Below, in pieces: positions 20,175-31,230 of a stretch of DNA of 39,059 bases. Made by a program: the position numbers and the translations under genes. Below the pieces are notes generated by a model. It was not told the DNA's origin. It saw only the letters and a program-made list of their open reading frames with translations, and did not search any database. Source of the stretch: Haplomitrium mnioides (lineage: Eukaryota; Marchantiophyta; Haplomitriopsida; Calobryales); contig JBNGIS010019010.1 of the NCBI GenBank assembly GCA_049999725.1, positions 1 through 39,059 of the forward strand, read 5' to 3'. How positions within the stretch are numbered: position 1 is the stretch's first letter; each line of letters begins with the position of its first letter.

Positions 20175-20935
20175 TAGGCAATATTAGTAAACATTAGTAA
20201 CACAACATTAGTAAGCCATCAATACTACCTGTAATGTTGCTTAGAGGTCTATGGTAAGTGCTTGACAAACACAATGTACATGACCACACAATGAGACCTA
20301 ATAGTAGATATCAAAGTGCTATAGGCATGTTATACATAGCTATTGCAACAAAGAGTTTGAATACCTTGTTTGGTAAAGATATTTCCAACACTACTTAGTG
20401 TGATTCTTAACCAAGCATGATGGTGGTTGAGATTAAAGCAAACCTGCTCAAATTTTCAAGCTTCTTATAAAAGATCACTGGGACTATGAATCAAGTCATT
20501 TGAATTAGCATTTGATAGACAGTCTCCAAAATGGTGGGAAGTTAGTCAATTTGTGTTTTTCTCTAGAAATAATTTTGATTCCTCAATATAAATGCCATGA
20601 GGTATGGAAATCCCTATTTCCTTTTGATTCAAGGCCATGGTGCATCTATTACATGAATATTGGGGTGTACTTTTCAAGACACAAATCATCTCTCTTTGGC
20701 TCAAGTGATTTCAGCTTCTTAAAATTTTCATACACAAATCTTAGAAACATTCTTGTCTTATTGCCTCAAACATGACTATGCAAGACTTTGTAGGTTGTGA
20801 TTTTATAATTGCATCCTTTGGTGTCAATGAGGGCTTGAATAGTAGCAACATTATCAAAGTGCTCACACCAACAAGCAACTTCATCCCACTTAAAAACGCT
20901 ATGTGAACCACTCACAAGAAATTGATGCATGTTTA
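20175..20935. repeat. Unclassified dispersed repeat, copy 2
   Basis: It aligns in the same orientation with about 4370-5015: gcttagaggt, catgaccacacaatga, tacttagtgtgat, aatcaagtcatttgaat, gaatattggggtgtac and accaacaagcaacttcatc are shared landmarks. Its left edge coincides with the end of the gypsy integrase, which suggests it belongs to the insertion or deletion that truncated the element. Its function is unknown. Confidence 0.65.
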
Positions 20936-22479
20936 CTTTTTGTTCTCACAGATTTTAGTCTCATGTACTGAGCTTACTACTTTGATCAACAAACATGCAC
21001 AAGTTACAGATACTACTATGCATGGAGCTAATGTGTTGTGTTAAGCTTGAATCCATGGAGATTAATGATGTTAACCAATTGATTAGAGAACCAAGTGAGC
21101 TCATTGATAATACTTAATTTACTTCAAATGACATGTTTTTCGAAAGGGATTGTCGTTGGGCGCACTACACAAGACTTATTAAGGACATGTGTGCTATTCG
21201 CACAAGACTCCTCTTCCTCAAAAGTTTGTAGGGAATGTTTTTTGAAGCATAGATTTGATCTATGGCTCATTCTTTGGGATCAACTTGGTGGAGTTGGCAA
21301 CTAAGCTTGTCCATTGAGACATTGAGCTCAATTAGGGTTACTATTGGCTATAGGCCATGCTGACATGGCAACCTGGTTATGTGCCTTTGTGTATTGTGTT
21401 TTAGGATTGAACCTAATTTTGAACCCTAATTTCAATCTTGTGATATCAACCTTAAGTTTAGTTTGTGTGCCTAAGGAGGTTAGCCTTGTGAGTATATAAA
21501 GAAGTTGGAGGAAGTGTGGGGGGGGGGGGGGGTGGGAGGGGCGGCTGGAGAACTCATTTCATGCACTCTTGCTTACTTGCTCTAGAGATACTTTTGATAA
21601 TAAAGTATATGAGAAGAAGTTGAATGATCAACCTTCACAAGTCTCAACTACAACTTTCTAATCTCTCTATGATTTTTCAACATTGTAATCATGGGCAAAA
21701 ACCACACCAACAATCGTTTGTTGTTATAACCGATTGTTAGTTGCTCTTTGTTCTTATAGCTACCATAGGAAGTTCTAGCCGCCAAATGTTTCCACTAAGG
21801 ATGTGTATATTGTCCTTCACTTCTTTTGAACTTTTTATCTGTGATTGGTAGCCTAAATTCAGTATTGCATAACATCATATTTTGTAAGTGCATAATTTTA
21901 TCAATTTAGGTACATGTCTAGATCTTGGAGTATCTATTTGACCATATCAACAAGAAATTAGCTTTTGACTAACAAGTACATTACTTTTTTGCCTATCTTT
22001 TGGTTAGTATTGAACACCAAAAAGAGAATTTTTTTTTTCTTTGCTTTTTGATTATTTGTAACCTATATTTTTTGTGTACACTTGTATAAAGCATTTGGTA
22101 GTGTTATGCTCATCTCTAAAGTTGGTTGGATTTTGTTTGAGGCTTGTTGGCTCAAACAACTATTGGCTATAGGTAGGTAGCAAGTACGTTGAGTATCATC
22201 ATTGTAGTGTTTTATGTAGGTTTTACCTTCCTAGTCTCTCTAGCAATATGAACTTGCGCTTGACCATTTCTTGTCATGCTAAATGATAGTGAAATTTGTT
22301 TTCCATCTTGGATGTATCTTGAAAGTTGTCACATGTTCATACAAGTGGATTGCAACTAAAATATGCCAATGTGAAACTATCACCTTGCCAAATGAAAGGG
22401 ATAGTAGACAATCCTCCTTCTTTGTATGCCAACTATCACTTGCAATATTTGTATTTTAAAATGTTGCAATTCTGGTGGT
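20936..22479. other. No gene; possible LTR-like promoter segment and a G15 run
   Basis: A TATA-like tatataaa sits at 21493-21500 and is followed, after a 15-base G run (21518-21532) and about 65 bp, by aataaa at 21598-21603. TATA plus polyadenylation-like signals ~100 bp apart recall an LTR R region, but no paired LTR or coding domain was found. The rest is AT-rich with short frames. Confidence 0.3.
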
Positions 22480-22865
22480 CCATTATTTGTGATATCTAAT
22501 CTTTCTAATCAACTAATATTCTACTTTTCCTATTCTATTCTATTCTCCCCTTGTTTTCCTCCTCTTCTTCTTATTTTCTTTTTCATCATGGAGTGTTTTT
22601 CTAGGTTTTTGTTATAGTAGGTTTCAAGGGCTCTGCTAGCCAATATTATGCCTATGTTTTCCTACCACTTCCTAAAAAGTTATAGAAGCGTAGACTTCAT
22701 GAAATTTACCTATAGTATAACTTATGTCGATAGTTGGGAATTGACAAAGTCTACAATAGAGGAGTAGTAAGTTTTCAATACTATTCATAGTGCTCCTTAG
22801 AGGTATATAGCAAGTGATTGACAAACACTATGTGCATGACCACATTACTTCTCTAGTTAGTTAGA
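22480..22865. repeat. Unclassified dispersed repeat, copy 3 (left part only)
   Basis: It aligns in the same orientation with about 4130-4470: tttctaatcaacta, tattctattctattct, ttttcctcctcttctt, gctagccaatatta, cttagaggta and a terminal catgaccaca-like segment. Similarity stops near 22865. Confidence 0.6.
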
Positions 22866-24520
22866 TTTTGTTTTTTTTTTGTTGTTGAGGAAGAGAAAGC
22901 ATCACATATAGGCACTTTAAACGACTGCAAATTTGGATTTTTCTTTTGGATCAATCTTGGGGATACCAAATCATAATACTCTCTTTGGTGCATGGATTTT
23001 TGGCCATGCTAGTTGCAAAAAAAATCATTTCATACTGGGAGTTGTTAACATCCTCTATGAATTAAATCTCTAAGGGTGAAAAATGAGACCTATGCCTTTA
23101 AAAAACATAAAATCATTGGTATTTGGTGAGATCTTTATTTTGTTTCTTTTGTACTTTAGTTTCACTTAAGTGACTGGACAAATATCCTACTAATAAAAGG
23201 AAAATATAAGTCAAGTTGGCTAATCACAACTTTTCTTAACACTAAAGTAGCAACTTCACTTTTTGAAGTTGACATTTGGTTGGCTATACTTTAGAGCAAG
23301 AGTGATCAATCAAGCACTTTTTATGTTATTTTGTACTAAGAAAGGGGTTTTCCAATCTCATTTTTCTTATCTCAAGTGAATGAGCCTATTAGTATGTTTA
23401 AAAACAATGATCATTCACCCTTTTTGTTTTTTAGAAATAAATAAGTGATCACTTTATTGCTACTTGCTTGCCTCAAGTGAAAGGGTCTATCTTTCTATTT
23501 ACAAAAGTTATTGGTCACTCAACTTTCTATTAGTTTTTACCTTCCATTGGATTTAACGAGAGTTGTCGCCCAATCACCATTCGTATTGTTTGGTAATGAA
23601 TGAGGGATCACGTACTACTTTTTGCCTTGAAGAAGCAAGTTTGCAAGTCAATTAACAAAATCAATTGACCAATCACCTTTTCATCAATTTATTTTTTGCA
23701 ATAGATTCTTAAATGCAAATTATATTATATATATTTTTAACACAAATCAAACTTTAAGCTTCATATAGGATGGACTTTTTAAAACTTCAAGCTTTATATA
23801 GATGGACTTTTTTAATCATTATTTTGTTGTATGTGGTAGTAGTTGGTGATGTGTTGCAATAGTTAGATCTTGTGCCAATTATAACCATAGGTTGTCACCT
23901 TTTGTCAAACAAAAGAAATCAAATTTTCAATATTTGATTTTGAGTTATATGTAAGAAATGAATTCAACAACCTGATCTTGCTTGAAGTCTTTACAAATTT
24001 GGTTGCCTCATCAAGCACTATGTTGGCTTTTTGGATGTACTTTTGCAAATGCAGAAATAAGAAAAATAGTTGTTCATACAAAAAAAATTTGTTATACTTG
24101 TGAAAAGAAAATCTATTTTTATTTCATGGTTAAATTTTCTTGAAAGTCTACCACGCTAAGTTATTGAAATTAGTGAGTGGTGAATCAAGCTTTTGAAAAC
24201 TCCTTTGAAATTTTCATATGTTTATTTGTAGAGCTTGAAATTTTTGGAGAGATTTGAGGTTTGAATGTGATTGCTTGCTCAGCTTCAAAAGTTATTGTAA
24301 GAAAATCCACTCAAATCAATTTCATAACAAGGTCTATCTTGAAGCACTATAGACCACCTATAGACCAAAGATGTGTCACTTGATTAGTTATTCTTATATG
24401 CTTGGATGATGAGAGAAATAAGGATAAGAGCATGCGCAACACCAAGGTCAAAACAAGGTAAATAACAAGACACAACATGAGAATTACAATGAAACACTGT
24501 AACGTATGCTAAAGGTGATG
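22866..24520. other. AT-rich DNA with nothing recognised
   Basis: Frames are short, with long A and T runs. No domain, LTR, array or RNA gene was seen. Confidence 0.4.
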
Positions 24521-24522
24521 AT

Positions 24523-24880
24523 CTATTATGAGAGTCAACAAGCTATTATGAGAGCCAACAAGTTATTATGAGAGCATTGGATGTCTATGAAAGCAAGAAC
24601 TTCCTCACTTTTAATAACTTACAAGTTTCATATACATATTATTAAGATCAAAATTTGAATAAAATGTATTTTTTGAAAAACTCATTCAATCAAACATGGA
24701 TGCCTATGTGCAATTGGACTTCATAAATATTAAATACTTACAAGTTTCATATATACACTCTTAAGATTAAATTTTTTATTTAACATATATGTTTTAAAAA
24801 AAATTCATTCAATCATACAAAGATGCCTATGTGCACATGAACGTTATCAATATTATATACATACAAGTTTTATACATGCA
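24523..24880. repeat. Two small tandem duplications (20 bp and about 120 bp)
   Basis: ctattatgagag recurs at 24523 and 24543 and, with one change, at 24563 (20-bp period). Further right, acttacaagtttcatat starts at 24617 and 24736, and a diverged acatacaagtttta at 24859, giving about 2.1 units of roughly 120 bp that also share cattcaatca and gatgcctatgtgca. Confidence 0.75.
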
Positions 24881-24888
24881 TTTTAAAG

Positions 24889-25092
24889 CTACAAAGAATT
24901 GCTTGGTTCTTCTACTTCTTCATCATATTTGTACTCTTTAGGATAGATGCTAAAATCAATAAGAGAAGTTTTTGTGAGTTTAGCACTCACAACTATTGAT
25001 ATATCTAAATAAGATTTTCCAATCCTAGAGATTGGTATGGAATCACTAGAAGCACCCGTAGTACCAAAAAAAACATGTTCCTTATAGTACAC
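24889..25092 (-). pseudogene. Unassigned ORF relic, 67 codons
   Basis: The translation has SSDSIPISRIGKSYLDIS and an acidic end (YKYDEEVEEPSNSL) before a TAG. The balanced, non-repetitive composition looks more like a protein C-terminus than most frames in this AT-rich area. No family is recognised, there is no longer upstream frame, and it ends against the 120-bp duplication. It could be a gene or element fragment or a chance frame. Confidence 0.2.
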
Positions 25093-26252
25093 ATGAATTC
25101 AGACTTTGTGATTTTAGAGAGCAAAGAGGTTGTTGTCAGCACATGTTTATGAAAATAGATAGAATGTTGTCAATTGTAATCTACAATGACACAATTACAT
25201 AGCAATTTCAAAAGAAAAACTATACCTCTACTTATACTCAAACAAATGCTCATCACCCAATGTTATTTCACAAACAAATGTTCAATTAAATAATTTTACA
25301 ATGCTTGCGGTTTATGATAAACATTCATATGAACATAATGTCTATGATTTTTTAGCTTCACAAAAACCATTAGAGTACTGACAATAGAGTACATGGTCTA
25401 GCATTAATGTCGCATGGATGCATCAATGCAAAGGTTGAAGTTTTCATGCTTCCCTTCCATTTGATCATCCAATACTCATGATTATTAGAAATATTGTGAC
25501 CACCTACGTGGTTGATGTTTCTTCCTCTCCCTAAAATAAACACCATAGAGAACATTACGTATAAAATCAAACAAAAAACCTCACTTAATATAAAAAGTAA
25601 CAAACAAGTACTAACACAAACAATAACTCACCAGTTGTTGTGGTAGACAACACAACAAACCTCCAATATAACATCTTCTACAATTCCAAATTACTCTAAG
25701 GAATGGATTTTTACAAAATATCACTAAAGAAACATGGTGACAAGTGCAAATAATGACACTATGTCAAAATTTCATTCTTTAAAAATGGTTTTGAATCATC
25801 GTGCTTGCACTTTTTTTAGAATGTTATCATAAGAAGTGTTAGAAGTTGCCAAAGTAAAAACCCAAGGTTTAATAAATCTTGTGAGTTGTTGTACATTTGA
25901 CTCTACACGAGTACAATAGTTACCATGTTGAGTCTTTCTAAAAAAGACTCCATTTCTTCTTCTTTTGCATCCACTCTTACACTTCCAGAACTTGTGCAAG
26001 CAACTTCATCTTTGTGTTTGGACTTCCACTCTTTTAGCTTTTGGCAAAATAAAACAAAGGTTTGTGGATAGGAGACCAAGATTGGATCCCAATCTTGCTC
26101 CTCAATGGTCTTATCTGCACCTTAGCTTTTTTGCCAATTGATGTTTGACACTTTTATCTCCCTCCACGAAATCAAGAGCAGCTTAGATAAAATACGAGTG
26201 TAAAACAAAGCAAGGAAAACGTATTCTTGCGTGTAGTTTTACATGATTAGTT
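25093..26252 (-). pseudogene. Region with several short minus-strand protein-like frames, unassigned
   Basis: A stop-to-stop frame at about 26112-25968 reads DKTIEEQDWDPILVSYPQ, then LKEWKSKHKDEVACTSSGS and a KEEEMES end. A second frame at 25999-25796 continues with VQQLTRFIKPWVFTLA. A third at 25603-25370 contains NNHEYWMIKWKGS, faintly like the core of a chromodomain, but too short to call. These succeed each other in order, as a frameshifted or intron-containing gene relic would, but I recognise no protein. Retroelement origin is as likely as host origin. Confidence 0.2.
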
Positions 26253-26315
26253 GTCAGCCCCGTGGTCGGAGCCTTAACTCTTTTTCGACAGAGTTACCCC
26301 CACTTAAGGGCTGAC
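26253..26315. repeat. Nested inverted repeat (63 bp)
   Basis: GTCAGCCC at 26253-26260 pairs with GGGCTGAC at 26308-26315. Inside, AACTCT at 26276-26281 pairs with AGAGTT at 26290-26295 around an 8-base loop. It marks the transition from AT-rich to GC-richer DNA. It is not associated with any gene. Confidence 0.6.
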
Positions 26316-28114
26316 TAGTGTTTCGAGACCTTTTATGGGAGGGACTTTGCACCGAATGGACCCCAACTTCTGCTTACCAGTTCAAGAATGATTGCACAAC
26401 ACTCAACAACATTCAAACACAACACCCAAGCACACACACCCCTCCTTCAGACCTTAACCTCGAAAGGTGCCACTTGGAAGACAGAGGTAGATGGAACATG
26501 GCATATGACTCTTGGCTACAATGGTCTCTTGGGGAGTCCTGAGTGATTCATGTTTGCCTCACGGCCTTGGCCACTAGCCCACAATTGCTTCAACAACCCA
26601 CTTGATCATTCACATCCATTTCCCCAAGACACACAAGAGTAGGCTGTAATGCTGCTGAATCACTTTGTAGAAGAATTTGGGCATCCAGAACTGGACCCAA
26701 TCACCTTGTATACAGAAGGGAAACCAGTCCCAGCATCCAATTATCACAATACACTGTTGTTAGTCTTGACTTCCCTTGTTGAGGGTGTTCTCAGGATTGG
26801 ACAATTGAAATGCATGCCTTCTAAAACTAAGAATTTCACAGAACTACAAACAAAACACAAATCTAACAACACACATAAACATAAAGACACCGATACTTCC
26901 ACACTGTCGTACCAACAATACAATCCTTTACCACCTCTCAAGAACCGATCTTTTCTCTCAATCCTCCTTCAACTCTCATCAGAAACTTCAGTTCTCCTCC
27001 AATCCTTCCTCCACACACTCTCATCCAGATAGTTTTTCAACTTACCTCATGAGAAGCCCTGAATTTACTTCCTCATGCTCGGAAGAGGATTTCTTTAACT
27101 TCCACCTCTAGAAGACAGTCCCCTCGATTGTTGGCCACCCACTCCACCCTTGAGCTTTGAATGGATCTTCTCTGCAGTGTGCGAGCACTAACACAGCCAC
27201 TCCTCTCTTGACTCCACTTGAGAATTATGACCAGAAACACCCCCAAGCGCCTCTAGGATTGATGCTCTTGCATAGATGACGTTGAGACGACCCCAAGATC
27301 CCCCTTGGCAGCCTCGCACAAATTCGAGACCGAAAAATTTCCCTTCAATTCAAGTGGCGAAACACCTCCAAATGCTGGTCCACCCGCACGATGAGTCCAC
27401 CTGGATTGCATGAGACTCAAGATCTCTAAGCTCAACGATTCTCAATGCCCCTGCAGTCCACCTCCACCCCCACTAGTCCCCCTACACGAGTCCACTCCCT
27501 CACGTGAATCTTGGCTGGAATTCTCTCCTCTCTCCATCACTGCTTCTTCCTCTTTGAGTCTGCTCTCACAACTCAACTTTGCATAAACAACAACCACACA
27601 AATGTTGTAGCGATCCCACCTATACCCCCTTGGCAAGTGCGCGTCCCTCCCAACGAATTCTTGATCAAGATCGATCCTCCTCTCTTCGTTGGACTTGGTC
27701 GTTTTTCTTGTTAGCAACTGCTTCTTAACAAGGTGACACCTGGTAGCCAGCCCGAGTTCAACAATCGTCTTGGGAAGCCTTTAGGGTTGGAAGAGAAGAA
27801 TTTTCGAAGAAGGCTTGGCTGCACTCTGCTTTCAATCCATAATGCTCTCCATTGCAAATTTTCGACCAAGAATCATCTTGCCGCTGGACGCATTAGCAAT
27901 CCCGTAGCAATCTCGATTCGATTTCTTCAAAGCATCATGTTGAGCGCAGATCCGAAGTTTGGTCGGAGAGGTTTTTTTCGTAAAGAAATTCGAAGAAATT
28001 GATTTGGAGAGGATTGGATTTGCAGCAGATGGGTTACCCGACGCATCCTGCTGGCTGCTTCTTAATTTTCATTGATTCTCCTCGTTGCCATGCCCCTGCG
28101 ATTGCTCGCGGACC
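26316..28114. other. GC-richer stretch, no gene recognised
   Basis: Longest frames are 26649-27032 (+, 127 codons, low-complexity Thr/Ser/His/Lys then Leu/Ser) and 27717-27442 (-, 91 codons, charged, ending in a Gly run). Neither shows a domain. From about 27.2 kb the DNA becomes CpG-richer. It may be the untranslated part or LTR of an element not otherwise represented here. Confidence 0.35.
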
Positions 28115-28420
28115 CCCGCAAGCTGCCACGCTTCCGCAAGCGCTCTCGGACCCTCGCAAGCCGCCACGTCATCCGCACCGCGCCGTCCGACGCCGCTCCG
28201 CAAAGGGGTAGGCGGATCTATGCATTGATTGGATTTCGTGGTTGACCTGCGCTGACCCGGAGGACCCCTCGGACTACCTCCGAACGCTACGTCATCCGCT
28301 ACTGCGCCGTCCGATGCCACCCAGCAAAGGGGTAAGCGGACCGACGCATTGACTAGATTCCACGATTGACTCGCGCTGACTCCTCCTCTCTTCCGCAAGT
28401 GCCACATCATCCATAAAACA
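28115..28420. repeat. About 123-bp tandem repeat, very CpG-rich
   Basis: acgtcatccgc at 28166 recurs at 28289 and, as acatcatcc, at 28404. Intervening blocks are shared: cgccgtccgacgcc versus cgccgtccgatgcc, gcaaaggggta, gcattga, and gttgacctgcgctgac versus attgactcgcgctgac. About 2.2 units are present. Confidence 0.8.
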
Positions 28421-28509
28421 TTCCCTTGTCGAGTAAGAATGGTACCGTTGTCGCCACTTTAGAACCCGCTCGCAATACGAACAAAGGCTCCCTTCACTTA
28501 ACTTTTCCC

Positions 28510-29095
28510 TCCGCTTGATATAAGAACTATAGTAGACTCCCCTTTGATCCCCTTCAAACTTTCAGTGTCGCCCCGTTGAATTTTCGTCCTCGCCATTTCT
28601 GGAACTACAATAGGTTGCCCTTTCGATTGCTAGTCCCTTGCTTCTTCTTCTGGCCGGATTGTTGCTTGATCGCCTTTTTGCCATTCCTTGATCTTCCTCT
28701 GGCCATATTGTCGATGGATCACCTTTTTGCCCTCTTGATCTTCCTCTTGCCATATCATCGATTGATCACATTTTCGGTACCACTTGGCTCTCCTCTGGTC
28801 AGAACTACGATAGATCTCCCTTTCAGTTTTCCTCGGTTCTCCTCCAGTCATACCTGCAATAAGGCGCCCTTCTGGCGCTCTTCCGTTGCCTCTTGCCGGA
28901 TCATTGATAGGTCGCCCTTTCACATTCCTTGGTTCTTCTGGTCGGATCATTAATAGATCACCTTTTCATCACTACTCTCTCTTCGTTTGGCCGAACCCGT
29001 GATTCATCACTCTTTCGGGTTTTCCTGCTCTCTTCTAGTCGGACCCGCGATAAATTTCTTTTTCGAATCTCTTTCCTTGGTCTCCGGTTGGGCTT
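28510..29095. repeat. About 48-bp minisatellite, 10-12 units
   Basis: Units marked by a ctggccggat-type core start at about 28599, 28650, 28699, 28746, 28795, 28844, 28892, 28938, 28987, 29035 and 29084 (spacing 46-51 bp, mostly 48-49). A typical unit reads ctggtcggatcattaatag followed by atcaccttttc. Because 48 is a multiple of three, long open frames appear on both strands (plus 28576-28953, minus 28950-28630), the latter with 16-residue Arg/Glu/Gly-rich periodicity. They are probably by-products of the period. Confidence 0.85.
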
Positions 29096-29700
29096 CTCAA
29101 CGGATCCCCATTAAGTGGGCTCCCCACGTAGGGAGGCTGATTGGAACCCACTTTATTGGGGCTCCCCACTTAGGGAGGCTGAACCCCGTTAAGATTTGCC
29201 GGGCCCGCCAATTTTCTGCTGAGGGTCTGCGGGTTCCCTAGGACTGCCACGTGTCCCCGAATCCAATGAAGTGCGCCGAGGCTGCCACGTTTCTGCAGCA
29301 CCCCACGGACTCTCTCAAGCTCTGAAACTGTGATGAGTTGTCTTTTCGCCCTTCTCGCTTAGCCTCGCAGATGCCTTAAGAAGTCCTCCATGCTGTATAA
29401 TGATGACAAGTCACCTTTTTGTTAGTCGTCGCTTCTCTTATCCCTGTTTTACCCTTACTTCGGACCCGTCAGACCCCCCTCAACGGATCCCTGTTAAGCG
29501 GTCCCCCACGTCGTAAGACGGATCGGAACTCGCTTAACCAAGTTCCCCACTTAGAGTGGCATGATTTCGTTGAACTTTTTGGACCCCTAGGAGCTGCCGT
29601 GTCGCCTCCTAAATTCCGTGAAGCACGCTGGGAGCGCCACGTTTTCGTAGTGCCCCATAGACTCCTTGGAACTTCCTTCATTCGGGTTGATTCTTCGCAT
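29095..29700. repeat. About 384-bp tandem duplication
   Basis: ctcaacggatcc at 29095 recurs at 29479. Both copies continue through a ttaag segment, ccccac, ggaac, ccccacttag, ccgtt/tcgtt, then ctgcc(a/g)(c/t)gtg and gccacgtt in the same order. Between them lie two or three further diverged 48-bp-type units (about 29330-29470), so the duplication includes part of the neighbouring minisatellite: a higher-order repeat. Confidence 0.75.
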
Positions 29701-30570
29701 CGATCCAACTCTTCTGGTCTGATTGTAGCAGCTGGCTTCTGGTTATGAAGCGCCTCCTTCCCTTCCTGCCTGGACGACCCATCGCGGGGCCTCATCCTCT
29801 GAATTCATCATGTTGCCTCCTCTCTACCTAGCTTCCTTTGCTGCATACTCCTTTGCTCGTCGTTCGTTGTCGCTGGGCAAGTCCCCGCAGTGCTGCGACT
29901 TCCGATCCACTCGCGTGATGGCCCTCTGCATGCATCTGATTGTCCTCCCCCTTGCCTTCATCTCATGTAACTCTTCTTGTGAATTCCTCCTCACATGATT
30001 CCTCTTCGATTGTTGTTGGCTCCCTTCTCCATGAATTCTTTTGCTGCTCCATTCTTTTGATCTCCCTCTCACCTCTCTTTGATTTCCTCTTGCTCACCCC
30101 TGTCAGCCCTGCTTCTGTCACGAATTGCTGCAAGTTCCTTTGATCCTCCTACTAGCCTTCTTACCTAGCTCCTCTGGATTCCATAGGGCTCCCCCTTGCA
30201 TTACAGGATCCATGACATTCACTGGAGGAAGCAGAAAAGAAAGGAAGAGAAGGGAGAGGAGAAGGGTGCAGGATTGGCATAACAACAATGAAACAATAAA
30301 ATACAAAAGGATACAAATGACTAATGCAAACTGAAGGACTTAACAAGGCTAGAAGTTCAGTAATCACAAAAAAAGGAAAAAACTCAAACACACCCGACCG
30401 ACATTAGTTGATAAATAATGTAATTGTAAACTTACCAAAAGTTTTTCAAAAAAATTAAAGAAGTAGGTCATCTTTCATTCTTTTATTTGAATAGAAAACT
30501 CTATCCTAGTTTTCTCTCAGTTCTAGTAGCAAACCTCTTAGAAAATTCCCTTGACCGTGATCACCAAAAA
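29701..30570. other. No gene seen; long purine tract at 30225-30268
   Basis: The GC-rich domain fades out here. A nearly pure purine tract on the plus strand (30225-30268) is the only notable feature. Short frames only. Confidence 0.4.
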
Positions 30571-30993
30571 TTAATGTCTCTCAAGTTCAGACATTTCATC
30601 AATCGATGATTCTATGACTTCAACTCTCTTTAAGACAAAGATCTTGATATCATCGAGGAGTTCTTGCAAAAATCTCCTTGTGGCCAACTCTCTTGCTCCA
30701 AGACATTGACCCCTCCTTCCTCTCAATTGTGGCTTTCGACCCAAACTATCCCTTAATACTAGAGACAAATCTTGAGGTACTTCTTGATGAGATGGCGGTG
30801 GTGGAACACTTTGTAGGAGAACTAGAGCTATTGGTTTGAAATGTTGTTGGCTTTTTGATTTGTTGGAGGAGGCGTTTGGTGGCTTGACCGCCTTCCACTT
30901 CACACCTGCAAAAGTTCCTACTAGTGAGTTAGCTGTTGGAGTAGTAGATGCAAGATGTGGAATGCATTCAATAAGAATGCTACTATTTTTCAT
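30571..30993 (-). CDS. Unassigned 140-codon ORF
   Basis: The ORF starts with ATG at 30993-30991 and ends at a stop at 30571-30573. The N-terminal third is Ser/Thr/Asn-rich, the middle has a PPPPSHQEVPQ segment, then GRKPQLRGRRGQCLGAREL, and the C-terminus (about residues 105-140) is charged and helical, DDIKIFVLKRVEVIESSIDE, possibly a coiled coil. No signal peptide, membrane segment or known domain. A ttttgcag string about 35 codons in resembles a 3' splice site, so residues after it could be an exon. Composition changes smoothly and the frame lies outside any array, so it is the best candidate in the window for a non-transposon coding fragment; a retroelement gag is equally possible. Confidence 0.3.
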   Translation of the reverse strand: MKNSSILIECIPHLASTTPTANSLVGTFAGVKWKAVKPPNASSNKSKSQQHFKPIALVLLQSVPPPPSHQEVPQDLSLVLRDSLGRKPQLRGRRGQCLGARELATRRFLQELLDDIKIFVLKRVEVIESSIDEMSELERH

Positions 30994-31230
30994 ATCTTAA
31001 ATGTTCAATTGGAAAGTAGGCTTGATATAATCTTGTTCCACTTTTTTTTGTGAGCATATGCATTGGTATAGTTTGATAAGAACTTGATTGTATATGAAAA
31101 ATAGAAATCAATATATTTAGTGACAAGTGGAAACCCCATTTTAGAAGTCATTGCTTTGCAACATTGAAAAAGGAGAAGACATGGACAAATTGAAAGCATG
31201 GAGTTTGGCAAGGTGGAGTTCATGCAAACA

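Noticed and set aside
25370-25603. Chromodomain (from HEYWMIKWKGS)
   Set aside because: Only about seven residues resemble the domain core; no upstream aromatic residue or downstream helix fits, and no adjacent integrase exists.
28576-28953. 125-codon Phe/Leu-rich plus-strand ORF as a membrane protein
   Set aside because: It is the 48-bp minisatellite read on its T/C-rich strand.
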